55,133 nucleotides of DNA from Planctomycetaceae bacterium. Its GTDB lineage: Bacteria; Planctomycetota; Planctomycetia; Planctomycetales; Planctomycetaceae. The notes below the pieces were generated by a model. That model ran no database searches. It saw nothing but the letters and a program-made list of their open reading frames with translations, and had not been told where the DNA came from. Shown piece after piece: positions 18,248 through 27,676 of this stretch (the stretch's first letter is position 1; each line of letters begins with the position of its first letter). The translations under genes and the position numbers were made by a program. Where the stretch lies: the NCBI GenBank assembly GCA_002724315.1, contig PBOJ01000125.1, positions 1-55,133 on the forward strand, read 5' to 3'.

Positions 18248-19642
18248 TCAGGCCACCGCAGTCAACGCCTCGATCACCAGTTGATCGTCTTCGGACAGCA
18301 CACTGCGAAGATCGACCAGGACCCGGTCATGCTGGATTCGAGTGAACATCCTCACCGGCCCCGTTCTCAGCCGCAGCGCCAGTTCATCGGCCGAGATCTC
18401 CAAGTGCTCGACAGCCAGCACAGCCGTGGGCATCTCGGCCCCCGGCAAAGACCCTCCACCCACCAGCGCCGTCTCACGAGCCGCCTCGACAGACAGGCTC
18501 CCGACACCGCCCAAGTCCACGGCCAGTGCCTCGGCACGGGCCACCAGTTCACTTTCGGTCGCAGCCAGCAGTCTCAGCACGGGCACCTCGGCGATGGCAT
18601 CGCCGCGGCGATAGGCATCCAGTGTCGCCGTCAGGGCCGCGAGTGTCAGCTTGCCGACCCGCACGGCCCTGGCCAGCGGGAACTGCCGAATCGGCTCAAC
18701 GTACTGGCTCTTGCCGAGAATGATCCCGGCCTGTGGACCGCCCAGCAACTTGTCACCGCTGCCCAGCACCACATCGGCACCGGCCGCCAGGCTCTCGGCA
18801 AACGTCGGCTCTGCGGGCAACCCGAACTGTGCCACATCAACCATTGCCCCGCTGCCGATGTCGTCGATGGCCACCAGCCCGTGCTCGTGAGCCAACGGCG
18901 CCAGCAGGTCGATGCCCGGCGTGTCGGAGAACCCAACGACCTTGTAGTTGGAGGTGTGCACGTGCATGATCGCCACGGTCTCGGGGCCGATCGCCTCGGC
19001 GTAGTCGTTCACGCTGGTCCGGTTGGTGGTACCAACCTCGCGAAGCACCGCGCCGGAAAGCTGGAAGATCTCCGGCAACCGGAACGAGCCCCCGATCTCG
19101 ATCAACTGGCCTCGCGAGATGACCACCTCGCGGCCGGCGCACAACGCCTGCAGGGTCAACAACGTCGCGGCGGCGTTGTTGTTGACCACCACCGAATCCT
19201 CGGCCCCGCACAGTGCCTGCCAGGCCGCCTGCAACTGGTGGCCACGGTAACGACGCTCACCGGTTTCGAGATCGACCTCGACGTTGCCGGCTCCACCGAG
19301 ATCATCCAGTGCCTTGCGGGATTCGGCCGAGAGCGGCGAACGTCCCAGGCCGGTGTGCAGCACCACGCCCGTCGCGTTGACCACCGGATCAAAGCGGCGC
19401 AACCCGGCAAGCCGAGAACGTCCCAGTACGCCGGCGATGACCCGTTCGCCCAGCGATTCCCTCGACTCATCTGATTCGTCCTCACCCTGGGACAACAGCC
19501 AGTTTCGCACCTCTTCCAGCGACTCGCGGATCCACCCGACAACCGCATCCCGACCCGACTCGTCGATCAATCCGGCCAGCCGGCCATCGTCGACCAGTTC
19601 GGTCACCGGTGGCAGGGTCCTGAGCAGTTCCTGGTGCGACAT
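18248..19642 (-). CDS. selA: L-seryl-tRNA(Sec) selenium transferase SelA
   Basis: 464 aa from the ATG at 19642, preceded by AGGA at 8 nt. SelA converts Ser-tRNA(Sec) to Sec-tRNA(Sec) with selenophosphate as donor. Family features: NATGVVLHTGLGRSPL, YRGHQLQ, VVNNNAAATLL, ISRGQLIEIGGSFRLPEI, VGTTNRT, VHTSNYKVVGF, IDDIGSGAMVD and VLGSGDKLLGGPQAGII, whose Lys298 is the expected PLP lysine. The length equals that of E. coli SelA (about 463). It sits 49 nt downstream of selB on the same strand, giving a selB-selA order. The selenoprotein at 29522 gives it a substrate pathway within the window. Confidence 0.97.
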   Translation of the reverse strand: MSHQELLRTLPPVTELVDDGRLAGLIDESGRDAVVGWIRESLEEVRNWLLSQGEDESDESRESLGERVIAGVLGRSRLAGLRRFDPVVNATGVVLHTGLGRSPLSAESRKALDDLGGAGNVEVDLETGERRYRGHQLQAAWQALCGAEDSVVVNNNAAATLLTLQALCAGREVVISRGQLIEIGGSFRLPEIFQLSGAVLREVGTTNRTSVNDYAEAIGPETVAIMHVHTSNYKVVGFSDTPGIDLLAPLAHEHGLVAIDDIGSGAMVDVAQFGLPAEPTFAESLAAGADVVLGSGDKLLGGPQAGIILGKSQYVEPIRQFPLARAVRVGKLTLAALTATLDAYRRGDAIAEVPVLRLLAATESELVARAEALAVDLGGVGSLSVEAARETALVGGGSLPGAEMPTAVLAVEHLEISADELALRLRTGPVRMFTRIQHDRVLVDLRSVLSEDDQLVIEALTAVA

Positions 19643-19691
19643 ATTCACTGTCCTGTTTTCTTGCCACCGAACCGGTCGGCGAACGAATCTC

Positions 19692-21665
19692 TCAGCCCAA
19701 CGCCGTCATCAGTTTCGGCCCGGGGACCCGGACATCGCCCTGGCGAACGGTGATCTCGACCGCGTCATAGTACTCGCAAAGCGGCACCGCGAACTTGCGG
19801 CTGATCCCCCACGCCTCGCGCAATTGCGACATCGTCACCTCTCCCTCATCGGAGAACACGTCCACACAGATGCTGCGTCCCTGTTCGATCGCGGCGGGAT
19901 CAAAGTGAAGTTCGTCGGAGACGGCCACCACCAGGCCCTCTTCCACGCACAAGGACAACAACGCCTGCAACTGGTCGCGGGACTGGCCAAGCGATTCGCA
20001 GAGTTCCTTGAAGGTCGGTGGCGTCAGGGCGGCGTCCTGGACCTGTTCGAGCAACGTGTCCCGAGCGGCTCGCTGGGCCTTGGTCAACTGGACCTGGGCA
20101 TCGGCGGGGCCGAGGTTGCTGCCGGTGGTCACCAGTTCTCCCGAGGAGAGCAGGTGAGTCAACACGGCCTCCAGCAGTGCCGGTCTCAGGATTTCTCGGC
20201 AGGCCGAGGCGACCGTGGCCCGCGGCAGAGTCCGCCGGGGCTGGCGTTTCTCGAGTTCCTCCCGGATCGTCTTCATCACGGTCCCGGCCAAAGCTCCCAG
20301 CCTCTCGGCGTGGATCGGGATCGGTCGATCACCAGAACCGACCCGGACAATCGTCCCGTCGTCGGTCAACTCGTCAACCAGTTCCTCGTAACGTCGACTC
20401 CCGACACCGGCGCGCCACAAGGCGGCCAGCGGGGTTTCAGGAATGTCGTCCAGCGTGGAAACCAGCCCCGAGAGACGGGCTCGCTCGTCGTCCTGGTCCA
20501 GTGCCGCCCCGGCGAGTTGAAGATCCCGGATTCGCTTGCCGACCGGCAGCCAGGGATCCAGCACGCGTCCGCCGGCAACGGTCAGGGCGGGCGAAACGCG
20601 GCGGAGGATGAACCGTTGAGCGTGTGCAGCCACGATGTCCTCGGCCAGCCGCAGCTCGGCGTACCCCTGCTCGCCCGGCTTCAACTGTCGTCCCTTGAGC
20701 ATCACGCGGGCGGGAACCTCGCGGGTGCCAATGTGCAGGTTCAGTTCCATCCGGTCCTTCAATTGCAACGGCGAACTCGAGAGCAGCTTCAGGTCGACCA
20801 GCAGCCGCCGGGTCGGTTGCATCAGTCCGGCGGTAGCCAGTTCGACGCCTCGGGCCACCTCGTCGTATTTCACACCTGCCAGGTTGATCGCCGTACGTTG
20901 CCGAACGCCGGCGTCGTCGGAATCGGCACCGTGGTTCTGCACGCTGCGGACCCGCACCTCGCGGCCCTCGGGCCACAATTCCAGCGTGTCCCCGGCACTC
21001 ACCTGGCCGCTGATCACGCTGCCGGTGACAATCGTGCCGTGACCCGGAAGCGAGATGGCCCGATCAACCGGCATCCGGAATACCGGCTCACTCTCTGGCA
21101 GCTTCACCCCGCGGGCGGCCTCGAGCAACGTCTCCTTGAGTGTCTCGATCCCCTCGCCGGTTTCCGAGGAGACCGGCACCAGCGGAGCTCCCTCCAGGAA
21201 CGTGCCAGCCACTGTCTCCTCGATCTCGGCCTCCACCAGTTCCACGAAATCCGGTTCGACCAGGTCGGTCTTGGTGATCGCCACCACGCCGGTGCCGATC
21301 CCCAGCAGATCCATGATCTCCAGGTGCTCCCGGGTCTGGGGCATCACACCGTCGTCGGCTGCGATCACCAGCAACGCCACGTTCACCCCGGTGGCACCTG
21401 CCACCATGTTCTTGACGAATTTCTCGTGACCGGGGACGTCGATCAGCCCGAACTGAAACCCGTCGGCTTCCCAGTGGGCAAAACCCAGGTCGATCGAAAT
21501 CCCCCGGGCCTTCTCCTCCGGCAACCGGTCCGTATCGACACCGGTCAATCGCCCGACGAGTCGGGTCTTGCCGTGATCGATATGCCCGGCGGTGCCGATC
21601 AGGATGTGTTTGACCGACGTGACCGGATCAACCGAATCGGTGAGGGTGGGATCGCTGGCGGACAT
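19692..21665 (-). CDS. selB: Selenocysteine-specific elongation factor SelB
   Basis: 657 aa from the ATG at 21665; longer upstream starts would add non-homologous residues. SelB delivers Sec-tRNA(Sec) to UGA codons marked by a SECIS hairpin. The GTPase domain has GTAGHIDHGKT, a DVPGHEKFVKN switch and ITKTDL. EF-Tu-like domains 2/3 follow (VFRMPVDRAISLPGHGTIVTGSV). The C-terminal winged helices end with VTMSQLREAWGISRKFAVPLCEYYDA, the RNA-binding WH4 signature. It is the first gene of selB-selA and divergent from the creatininase-like gene. A weak promoter candidate (TTGCGG, 17 nt, AAGAAT on the minus strand) lies at 21712-21740. Confidence 0.97.
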   Translation of the reverse strand: MSASDPTLTDSVDPVTSVKHILIGTAGHIDHGKTRLVGRLTGVDTDRLPEEKARGISIDLGFAHWEADGFQFGLIDVPGHEKFVKNMVAGATGVNVALLVIAADDGVMPQTREHLEIMDLLGIGTGVVAITKTDLVEPDFVELVEAEIEETVAGTFLEGAPLVPVSSETGEGIETLKETLLEAARGVKLPESEPVFRMPVDRAISLPGHGTIVTGSVISGQVSAGDTLELWPEGREVRVRSVQNHGADSDDAGVRQRTAINLAGVKYDEVARGVELATAGLMQPTRRLLVDLKLLSSSPLQLKDRMELNLHIGTREVPARVMLKGRQLKPGEQGYAELRLAEDIVAAHAQRFILRRVSPALTVAGGRVLDPWLPVGKRIRDLQLAGAALDQDDERARLSGLVSTLDDIPETPLAALWRAGVGSRRYEELVDELTDDGTIVRVGSGDRPIPIHAERLGALAGTVMKTIREELEKRQPRRTLPRATVASACREILRPALLEAVLTHLLSSGELVTTGSNLGPADAQVQLTKAQRAARDTLLEQVQDAALTPPTFKELCESLGQSRDQLQALLSLCVEEGLVVAVSDELHFDPAAIEQGRSICVDVFSDEGEVTMSQLREAWGISRKFAVPLCEYYDAVEITVRQGDVRVPGPKLMTALG

Positions 21666-21760
21666 GGCGTGGGCCAGCCAGAATGAGAAAACATGCGGGG
21701 TTGGTCCCTCGATTCTTGAAGATGGACAAACTCGCCGCAAGAGCCGAGCAGGAGAGGTCG

Positions 21761-22639
21761 ATGAGCAGTCGGGCAGAAACCGAGTACAGGTACGAGAAAC
21801 TGACGTGGCCGGAGATCAATGACGCGGTCGCCGAGCGGCAGGTCTGCATCCTGCCCTGCGGTGCCGTGGAACAACACGGGCACCACCTGCCGCTGGATGT
21901 CGACCTGGTTTGCCCCGGTGGCGTCGCCCGCGGCTGTGGCGAAGCGATGCCCGAGAAGGTGCTCGTGCTGCCGACGATCGCCTACGGCTACACCGGCCAC
22001 GTGATGGACTTTCCGGGCACGATCAACACCAACTACGAGACGTTCATTCGCCAGGTCACCGACGTCACCCGATCACTGGCCTACCACGGCTTCAAGAAGA
22101 TCATCCTGCTCAACGGCCACGGCTCGAACATGCCCAATCTCGACCTGGCCGCCCGTCGGACCAACCTCGAGACCGACGCCGAGTGCATCCTGATGGCGTG
22201 GTGGAACCTGCTGACCGTCGACAAGGACTTCCTGCCGGGATGGCGGGAAAGCAAGTTCCCCGGCGGGTGCTCGCACGCGGGCGAACTCGAAACCTCCCTG
22301 TACCTGTACCTGGCCGAGGACGACGTCCGGAAGGACAAGATCAAGAGCGGCACGATCAAGATGAACGACGAGGAGAACGACTTCAACTGGGTCGACCTGT
22401 TCGCCGCCGGCCCCGGATCCCTGATCTCCTGGACCAGCAGTTACTCCGAAACCGGTGTGCTGGGCGATGCCGAAAAAGGAACGGTCGAAAAGGGCCAGGC
22501 GGCCTGGGAAGAGGCCGTCAAGCAACTGTGCCGGTTCGTGGATTACTTCCGTGACCGTCCCAGGGACACCAGGCACCGCGAACAGAAACCCGAACCGTCG
22601 ATGCCGATCCCCTGGAACCAACGTCACGAGATCGACTGA
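21761..22639 (+). CDS. Creatininase-family amidohydrolase
   Basis: 292 aa from the ATG at 21761, which has GGAGAGG just upstream; an in-frame ATG at 21683 lacks this and would run into the selB promoter region. Metal-binding family motifs are present: LPCGAVEQHGHHLPLDVD, NGHGSNMPNLDLAAR and CSHAGELETSLYLYL. Members include creatininase, MftE and the riboflavin/F420-pathway formamide hydrolase ArfB; they cleave cyclic or linear amides with a dinuclear metal site. Substrate unknown. aroB starts 9 nt after its stop, so the two are an operon. Confidence 0.88.
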   Translation: MSSRAETEYRYEKLTWPEINDAVAERQVCILPCGAVEQHGHHLPLDVDLVCPGGVARGCGEAMPEKVLVLPTIAYGYTGHVMDFPGTINTNYETFIRQVTDVTRSLAYHGFKKIILLNGHGSNMPNLDLAARRTNLETDAECILMAWWNLLTVDKDFLPGWRESKFPGGCSHAGELETSLYLYLAEDDVRKDKIKSGTIKMNDEENDFNWVDLFAAGPGSLISWTSSYSETGVLGDAEKGTVEKGQAAWEEAVKQLCRFVDYFRDRPRDTRHREQKPEPSMPIPWNQRHEID

Positions 22640-22648
22640 GTCCCTTCC

Positions 22649-23734
22649 ATGCCCAACGTTCACGTCTCACTGGCTCACCGCAGTTACGACATCGCGATCG
22701 GCCACGGACTGTTGTCCGAGACTTCGGCGCGATGCCTGGAGTGGTGCGAGCTCGATTCACCCGGGTCGGCACTGATCGTCACCGACGCCAACCTGTCCGA
22801 TTCACACGCCGCGACGGTTGCCACGGGATTCGAAGCCGACGGCTGGCTGGTGAATCGACACGTGCTCGAACCGGGGGAACCGTCCAAGTCGCTCGCAGCG
22901 GCCGAATCAATGTTCGACTCACTGGTCGCTCTGCCGGCCGACCGCGGCACGCTGGTGGTCGCCGTCGGAGGCGGCGTGGTGGGTGACGCGGCGGGATTCG
23001 TCGCAGCCACCTACGCCCGGGGCATCCGCTTCGTCCAGGTTCCCACCACGCTGCTGGCCCAGGTCGACAGTTCCGTCGGCGGCAAGGTCGCCGTCAATCA
23101 TCCCCGGGCCAAGAACCTGATCGGGGCCTTCCACCAGCCGGCCGGTGTGCTGATCGACACCGCCACCCTGGAAACGTTGCCCGAGCGGGACTACCGCAGC
23201 GGGTTGGCCGAGGTGATCAAGTACGGAGTGATCCTGGACGCGGAATTCTTCGACTACCTGGAACAGCACGTCGAGGGGCTTGACGGCCGGGACCGCGAGG
23301 TGCTGGCCCACGTCATTGCCCGCAGCTGCGAGTTGAAGGCCGAGGTGGTCGAACAGGACGAGCGGGAAACCACCGGCGTGCGAGCCGTCCTCAACTACGG
23401 ACACACGTTCGCCCACGCCTACGAGGCCCTGGCCGGATACGGCGAACTGCTGCACGGCGAGGCAGTGGCTATCGGGATGATCCAGGCCAGCCGGCTTGCC
23501 GAACGACTCGGCCGGATCGATTCGGCCACAACCGATCGCCAGGTCCGGTTGCTCGAGCAACTCGGGCTGCCCGTGTCCCCCCCGACCGAACACGACACCG
23601 GGGACATCCTGGCCCGGATGCGGCTCGACAAGAAAACCACCGGTGGGCGGCTGAGATTCGTGCTGCCCAGTCGCATGGGCCATGTCGAGCTTGTCGACGA
23701 CGTGCCCGAGGAACTGGTGCGACAACTGACCTGA
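22649..23734 (+). CDS. aroB: 3-dehydroquinate synthase
   Basis: 361 aa, the usual length. Converts DAHP to 3-dehydroquinate, step 2 of the shikimate pathway, using NAD and Zn. Diagnostic segments: VAVGGGVVGDAAGFVAATYARGI, VPTTLLAQVDSSVGGKVAVNHPRAKNLIGAFHQP, LAEVIKYGVILD with the Zn-ligand Glu, LNYGHTFAHAYEAL and LLHGEAVAIGM with the Zn-ligand histidines. It is encoded 9 nt downstream of the creatininase-like gene and converges on the MFS gene at 23751. Confidence 0.97.
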   Translation: MPNVHVSLAHRSYDIAIGHGLLSETSARCLEWCELDSPGSALIVTDANLSDSHAATVATGFEADGWLVNRHVLEPGEPSKSLAAAESMFDSLVALPADRGTLVVAVGGGVVGDAAGFVAATYARGIRFVQVPTTLLAQVDSSVGGKVAVNHPRAKNLIGAFHQPAGVLIDTATLETLPERDYRSGLAEVIKYGVILDAEFFDYLEQHVEGLDGRDREVLAHVIARSCELKAEVVEQDERETTGVRAVLNYGHTFAHAYEALAGYGELLHGEAVAIGMIQASRLAERLGRIDSATTDRQVRLLEQLGLPVSPPTEHDTGDILARMRLDKKTTGGRLRFVLPSRMGHVELVDDVPEELVRQLT

Positions 23735-23750
23735 CCAGAACCTGTCGTGA

Positions 23751-25100
23751 TCAGGATTCCCGGTCTTCCTCGGTCGCCTCAATCGGACGGGTCAGCTCGC
23801 GGTCGTTGGCCAGCACCGGGATCGTGCAGTTGACCAGCAACCAGGTCAACGCGCAGGCGACGTAGGCTGAGCACGCCACCCAGAAGACAACCCGCCAGCC
23901 ATGCTCGTCAGAGATGTACCCGTAGACAGCCGGGATCCCCATGATGATGGCGCTGGCCACCGAGTTGTTGAAGGCAAACACCGACGCGGTGGCCCGGCCG
24001 CCGATGTCGGTGATCGTTCCCCATCGCGTCGTCAGGCTGATGTCGGCGAACAACTTGACGACGAACAGCATGCCACAGAAGACATAGGGATCGTCATAGA
24101 AGAAGACGATGCCGGTGGCCAGCGTGATCGCGGCCAGGAACTTGCCGGCGAAGCCGACCAGGCTGCGAACCCAGCGGCGGCTGCCGGTTCGGCGGATCAG
24201 CCAGTCGTTGAGATACCCACCGATGATTCCCCCGGTGACCCCACCCAGAAGCGGCAGGGCGGAGTAGATGCCCATCTCCTTGTACTTCAGCTGGTACTCG
24301 GCAACCAGGAACAGAGGGATCCAGTGCGAGTAGATGTGGTCGGCGATCGAACTGAAAGTCGTCGAGGCGTTGACCGCGATCAGGTTGAGGATTGAACGAC
24401 CGTCCATCTGGCGAACCAGTTCGCCGATCTTCAGCGGCTTTTCTTGCTCCTGCTGCGAATCACCGGCGACCAGGTCGGCCTCGGCGGCGTTCGCCCACGG
24501 GTGCTCGGCCGGAGAATTGCGGAACAGGGCCAGGAAGGCCAAACCGTGAGTGATGCCGACACCAGCCAGGATGTACAGTGCCAGTTGCCACTTGAGTCCC
24601 ATGATCCCGATCATCACCGTCATCAGCAGCAGGTTGGCTGACAGGCCGCCCAACCGACCGGCAGCCACGCCGATCCAGCCCTGGGCGGTGGTCCGGACAC
24701 TCAGGGGAATCCACGATCGGGTCAGGCGGCCCACCAGGGAAAACACGCCGGCCTGTCCGGCTCCCAGCAGGGCCCGGGCGGCATACAAGATCTTGACATT
24801 GGGTGCCCAGGCATGCATCGCCAGGGACACCGACCACAACAGGATCAGCCCGCCCAGCAACCAGTGCACGCCGGCCACGTCTCCCCACAACCCGGTCGGA
24901 AACTGTACTCCGAAATAGGTCGCCCCAAACACGGCATCCATGTATCCGAGTTCAGTGTTGCTGACATCCAGTTCCTCTTTCAGAAACGGCTTGATCAGCG
25001 CAAACGAATAGCGATGCAGGTACAGCATCCAGCTGGTGCCAAAACCCAGCACGAACACCATGTAACGGACACGAGTCGGGCGTTCAGCAATGCTCGCCAT
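23751..25100 (-). CDS. MFS transporter (ACS-like), downstream paralogue
   Basis: 449 aa from the ATG at 25100. About 12 hydrophobic segments in the major facilitator layout, with FVLGFGTSWMLYLHRYSFALI as helix 1, the inter-helix loop LWGDVAGVHWLLG, a central charged loop (QQEQEKPLKIGELVRQ) and DWLIRRTGSRRWVRS in the second half. Family resemblance is to anion:cation symporters of organic acids or sugar acids. It begins 4 nt after the stop of a clear paralogue, so the pair is probably a cotranscribed tandem duplication. Confidence 0.88.
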   Translation of the reverse strand: MASIAERPTRVRYMVFVLGFGTSWMLYLHRYSFALIKPFLKEELDVSNTELGYMDAVFGATYFGVQFPTGLWGDVAGVHWLLGGLILLWSVSLAMHAWAPNVKILYAARALLGAGQAGVFSLVGRLTRSWIPLSVRTTAQGWIGVAAGRLGGLSANLLLMTVMIGIMGLKWQLALYILAGVGITHGLAFLALFRNSPAEHPWANAAEADLVAGDSQQEQEKPLKIGELVRQMDGRSILNLIAVNASTTFSSIADHIYSHWIPLFLVAEYQLKYKEMGIYSALPLLGGVTGGIIGGYLNDWLIRRTGSRRWVRSLVGFAGKFLAAITLATGIVFFYDDPYVFCGMLFVVKLFADISLTTRWGTITDIGGRATASVFAFNNSVASAIIMGIPAVYGYISDEHGWRVVFWVACSAYVACALTWLLVNCTIPVLANDRELTRPIEATEEDRES

Positions 25101-25104
25101 GTCG

Positions 25105-26523
25105 CTACTCGCCTGACGGGTCGTCGGGTGAACCATCCGACAGATCCCCACCCGGTGCCAGTCGTGACTCCAGAGATTCGGTGCAATCGACCATGAACCA
25201 GCACACTGCGCTGATCATGTACATCGCCGCGACGGTCACAAACAACGGATTGTAATCGGTCACCGAGTTGGTGATTCCATCAACGACAACCTGGGTCGTG
25301 TTCCAGTCCAGGATCGCGCCGAACAGCACAGGCGAAATCAGTCCTCCGATCGACCCCGACGTATTGATCACGCCGAAGACCGTGGCCGAGTAACGCCCGC
25401 CGATATCGGTGCACGTGCCCCAGACGGTCGGTTGACTCCAGTCGGTGAAGAACTTGACGGCGAACAGCGACCAGGCGGCGGCCACGCCGTCGTCCTGAGA
25501 GATCGCCACGAACATCAATCCACAGGCGATGAACTTGCCGGTGAACCCCACCAGGCTGCGGCCCCAGCGACGGCTCCCGGTCTTCTGGATCATCAGGTCA
25601 TTGATGTATCCGCCCAGGATCCCGCCAATCGCCCCTCCCCACAGCGGCAGGCTGATCAGAAGTCCCGCCTTGGTGACCTCGAACCCCTTGGCATTCAAGA
25701 AGTAGTCGCCCATGAACAGCACATAGACCGCATCGGCCCCGGCACTCATGATCTGCTGGATCACGAAGAACAGCATGCTGCGGTTTCGCACGGCCGTTCT
25801 CAGTGGCAAAACGGGTGGAGCCGACGGATCCGGCGGCGGCGACCCCTCGGCAATCAGCGCCCGTTCGGCTTCGTTGACCCGAGAATCGACTTCCGGAGAA
25901 TTGCGGAAGAGCAGCAGGAAGACCACGCCGAACACGACCCCCAACACTCCCATCACCACCAGGGCCCACTGCCACTCCATCTCGAAGTAACCGATCAGGA
26001 TCGTGCCCAGCAGGATCGACGACATCGCTCCGCCGCTGCGACCGAAGAAGGTCGCCACCCAGCCCTGGACGATCGTTCTCGTCTTCAGCGGAAACCAGGT
26101 GGCAGTGACATTGGAAAGTGCCGGATAGGTGCCCGCCTGAGCGGCACCAAACGCCAACCGCACGGCGACCAGCCCGGTCCGACCACCCGACACCCCATAC
26201 AGCGGAACCAGCAACGACCACACAACGATGATCAGGCCCAGGAAAAAGTGAGGACCAATCCAGTCACAAAGGATTCCGCTGGGAATCTGTCCCAGGCCGT
26301 ATGTCGGTGTGAAGAAACTGTAGATCCCTCCGAGTTCGGTCTTGGACAGGCCGTAATCCTGTTCGAGATACGGAGCGATCACGTTCCAGGTGTAACGGTG
26401 CAGGTAAAGGAACCAGGAGGCGCCACACGCCAGTGCGAACATCAGCCATCGCACGCGGGTTGGTCGCTCGCCAACAGCTTCCGGAGGAAGCTCGGGGGCA
26501 TTCCCTGTGGAAGAACTCGACAT
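25105..26523 (-). CDS. MFS transporter (ACS-like), upstream paralogue
   Basis: About 472 aa from the ATG at 26523; an in-frame GTG at 26535 is the alternative. Twelve-TM major facilitator: WLMFALACGASWFLYLHRYTWNVIAPYLEQDYGLSKTELG at the N-terminus, LCDWIGPHFFLG as the loop 2-3 motif, FRNSPEVDSRVNEAE before the central loop, and YINDLMIQKTGSRRWGRSLVGFTGKF in the C-terminal half. The same blocks recur in the downstream gene (LYLHRY, LFRNSP, TGSRRW.RSLVGF.GKF), showing duplication. The substrate is probably a carboxylate or sugar acid, by family only. Confidence 0.88.
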   Translation of the reverse strand: MSSSSTGNAPELPPEAVGERPTRVRWLMFALACGASWFLYLHRYTWNVIAPYLEQDYGLSKTELGGIYSFFTPTYGLGQIPSGILCDWIGPHFFLGLIIVVWSLLVPLYGVSGGRTGLVAVRLAFGAAQAGTYPALSNVTATWFPLKTRTIVQGWVATFFGRSGGAMSSILLGTILIGYFEMEWQWALVVMGVLGVVFGVVFLLLFRNSPEVDSRVNEAERALIAEGSPPPDPSAPPVLPLRTAVRNRSMLFFVIQQIMSAGADAVYVLFMGDYFLNAKGFEVTKAGLLISLPLWGGAIGGILGGYINDLMIQKTGSRRWGRSLVGFTGKFIACGLMFVAISQDDGVAAAWSLFAVKFFTDWSQPTVWGTCTDIGGRYSATVFGVINTSGSIGGLISPVLFGAILDWNTTQVVVDGITNSVTDYNPLFVTVAAMYMISAVCWFMVDCTESLESRLAPGGDLSDGSPDDPSGE

Positions 26524-26593
26524 CAACACACGCACCCGACGAAAGAACGAAGCGGCCGCACTGTCGTTCTTTGCCCTCCGGAATGCAAGCCTC

Positions 26594-27676
26594 TCACCAG
26601 CGCTCGACCGGGCCGTTGGGCACCTTGATCAGCGCCGTCGCGATTTCGCCCTGGCGAGTCCCGTGCCGACGGCGAATCTGTTCAACGATCTCGTCGAATT
26701 CTCCGAACGATTCGAACCGCCGCAGGCGATCCTCCAGGTCCTCGGGAATCCCCAATCTCACCCCGTACCATGCCGCGAACTTGCGGAACAGCACGCAGCT
26801 GTATTCTTCGTGCTGCTCGACCATCAGCTCAAAGTGACGGACCAGGAACGCGACCTGCTCGTCGACGCTCGGCTCCCACGACGGATCTTCACCTTCCAGT
26901 GCGCGTGCGAGACGAACAAACAGCCACGGGTCAAGCATCGCCCCACGGCCAATGGCCACCGCGTGGCAACCCGTCGAGCGTCTCATGCGGAAAGCATCCT
27001 CGACGGTTCGCACGTCCCCGTTGCCGACAACCGGAATCCGTTCCACAGCCTCGACGGTCCGGCGAATCCCCTCGTGATCCACCTCGCCGGTGAATCCCTG
27101 CGAACGAGTGCGTCCGTGGATGGTGATCGCCGCCGTCCCCTCCTGTTCGAACGCCCTCGCCAGGGCCGGGGCCGTGATCTGATCCCGGTCCCAGCCCAGC
27201 CGCATCTTGACCGTTACCGGGACGTCCACGGCAGACACCACCCGCGAGACGGTCTCGCACGCCCCATCAGTGTCACACATCAGGCGGGCCCCACCGCCCT
27301 GGCTGTTCACCTTGGCCATTGGGCAACCCATGTTGATGTCGATCCCCTTGTAACCGTGGTCGGCCAGCCAGACGGCTGCCCTGACCAGTTCGTCGGTCCG
27401 TCCACTGAAGATCTGCACCGACAGCGGACGATCCTCCGGCGACGTCTCGATCAGGTCCATCGCCTTCTGTCGACCGGACAGCAGGGTCGAGGCCTGCACG
27501 AGATCGGTCGTCGCCAGCCCCACGCCTCCCAGTTCGCGGATCATCCGCCGAAAGGCCAGGTGCGTGTAGCCGGCCAGCGGAGCCAGGAAATACCGGGACG
27601 GCAATCGGCGCGAACCGACCATGATGGTCGGTTCGTCATCGATCACCACTCCGGCTCCTGTCGTCTCAGTCGACAT
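26594..27676 (-). CDS. dus: tRNA-dihydrouridine synthase
   Basis: 360 aa. FMN-dependent TIM barrel of the Dus family, reducing uridines in tRNA D-loops. Signatures: FLAPLAGYTHLAFRRMIRELGG, VQIFSGRTDELVRAA, GIDINMGCPMAKVNSQGGGARLM with the catalytic acid Cys118, TVKMRLGWD, ITIHGRTRSQGFTGEVDHEGI, PVVGNGDVRT and AIGRGAMLDPWLF. The overall form is closest to DusB, but the subtype is not certain. Its start overlaps the end of maf by 11 nt, so it belongs to an SGNH-maf-dus operon. Confidence 0.94.
   Translation of the reverse strand: MSTETTGAGVVIDDEPTIMVGSRRLPSRYFLAPLAGYTHLAFRRMIRELGGVGLATTDLVQASTLLSGRQKAMDLIETSPEDRPLSVQIFSGRTDELVRAAVWLADHGYKGIDINMGCPMAKVNSQGGGARLMCDTDGACETVSRVVSAVDVPVTVKMRLGWDRDQITAPALARAFEQEGTAAITIHGRTRSQGFTGEVDHEGIRRTVEAVERIPVVGNGDVRTVEDAFRMRRSTGCHAVAIGRGAMLDPWLFVRLARALEGEDPSWEPSVDEQVAFLVRHFELMVEQHEEYSCVLFRKFAAWYGVRLGIPEDLEDRLRRFESFGEFDEIVEQIRRRHGTRQGEIATALIKVPNGPVERW

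Noticed and set aside
16397..18345. Two overlapping plus-strand frames opposite the D-cysteine-desulfhydrase-type and DUF1080 genes
   Set aside because: Composition and lack of motifs mark them as antisense shadows of two genes with clear signatures.
19284..21686. 800-aa plus-strand open frame opposite selA/selB
   Set aside because: Antisense shadow of two well-supported genes; His/Arg/Pro-rich composition and no domains, as expected for GC-rich antisense frames.
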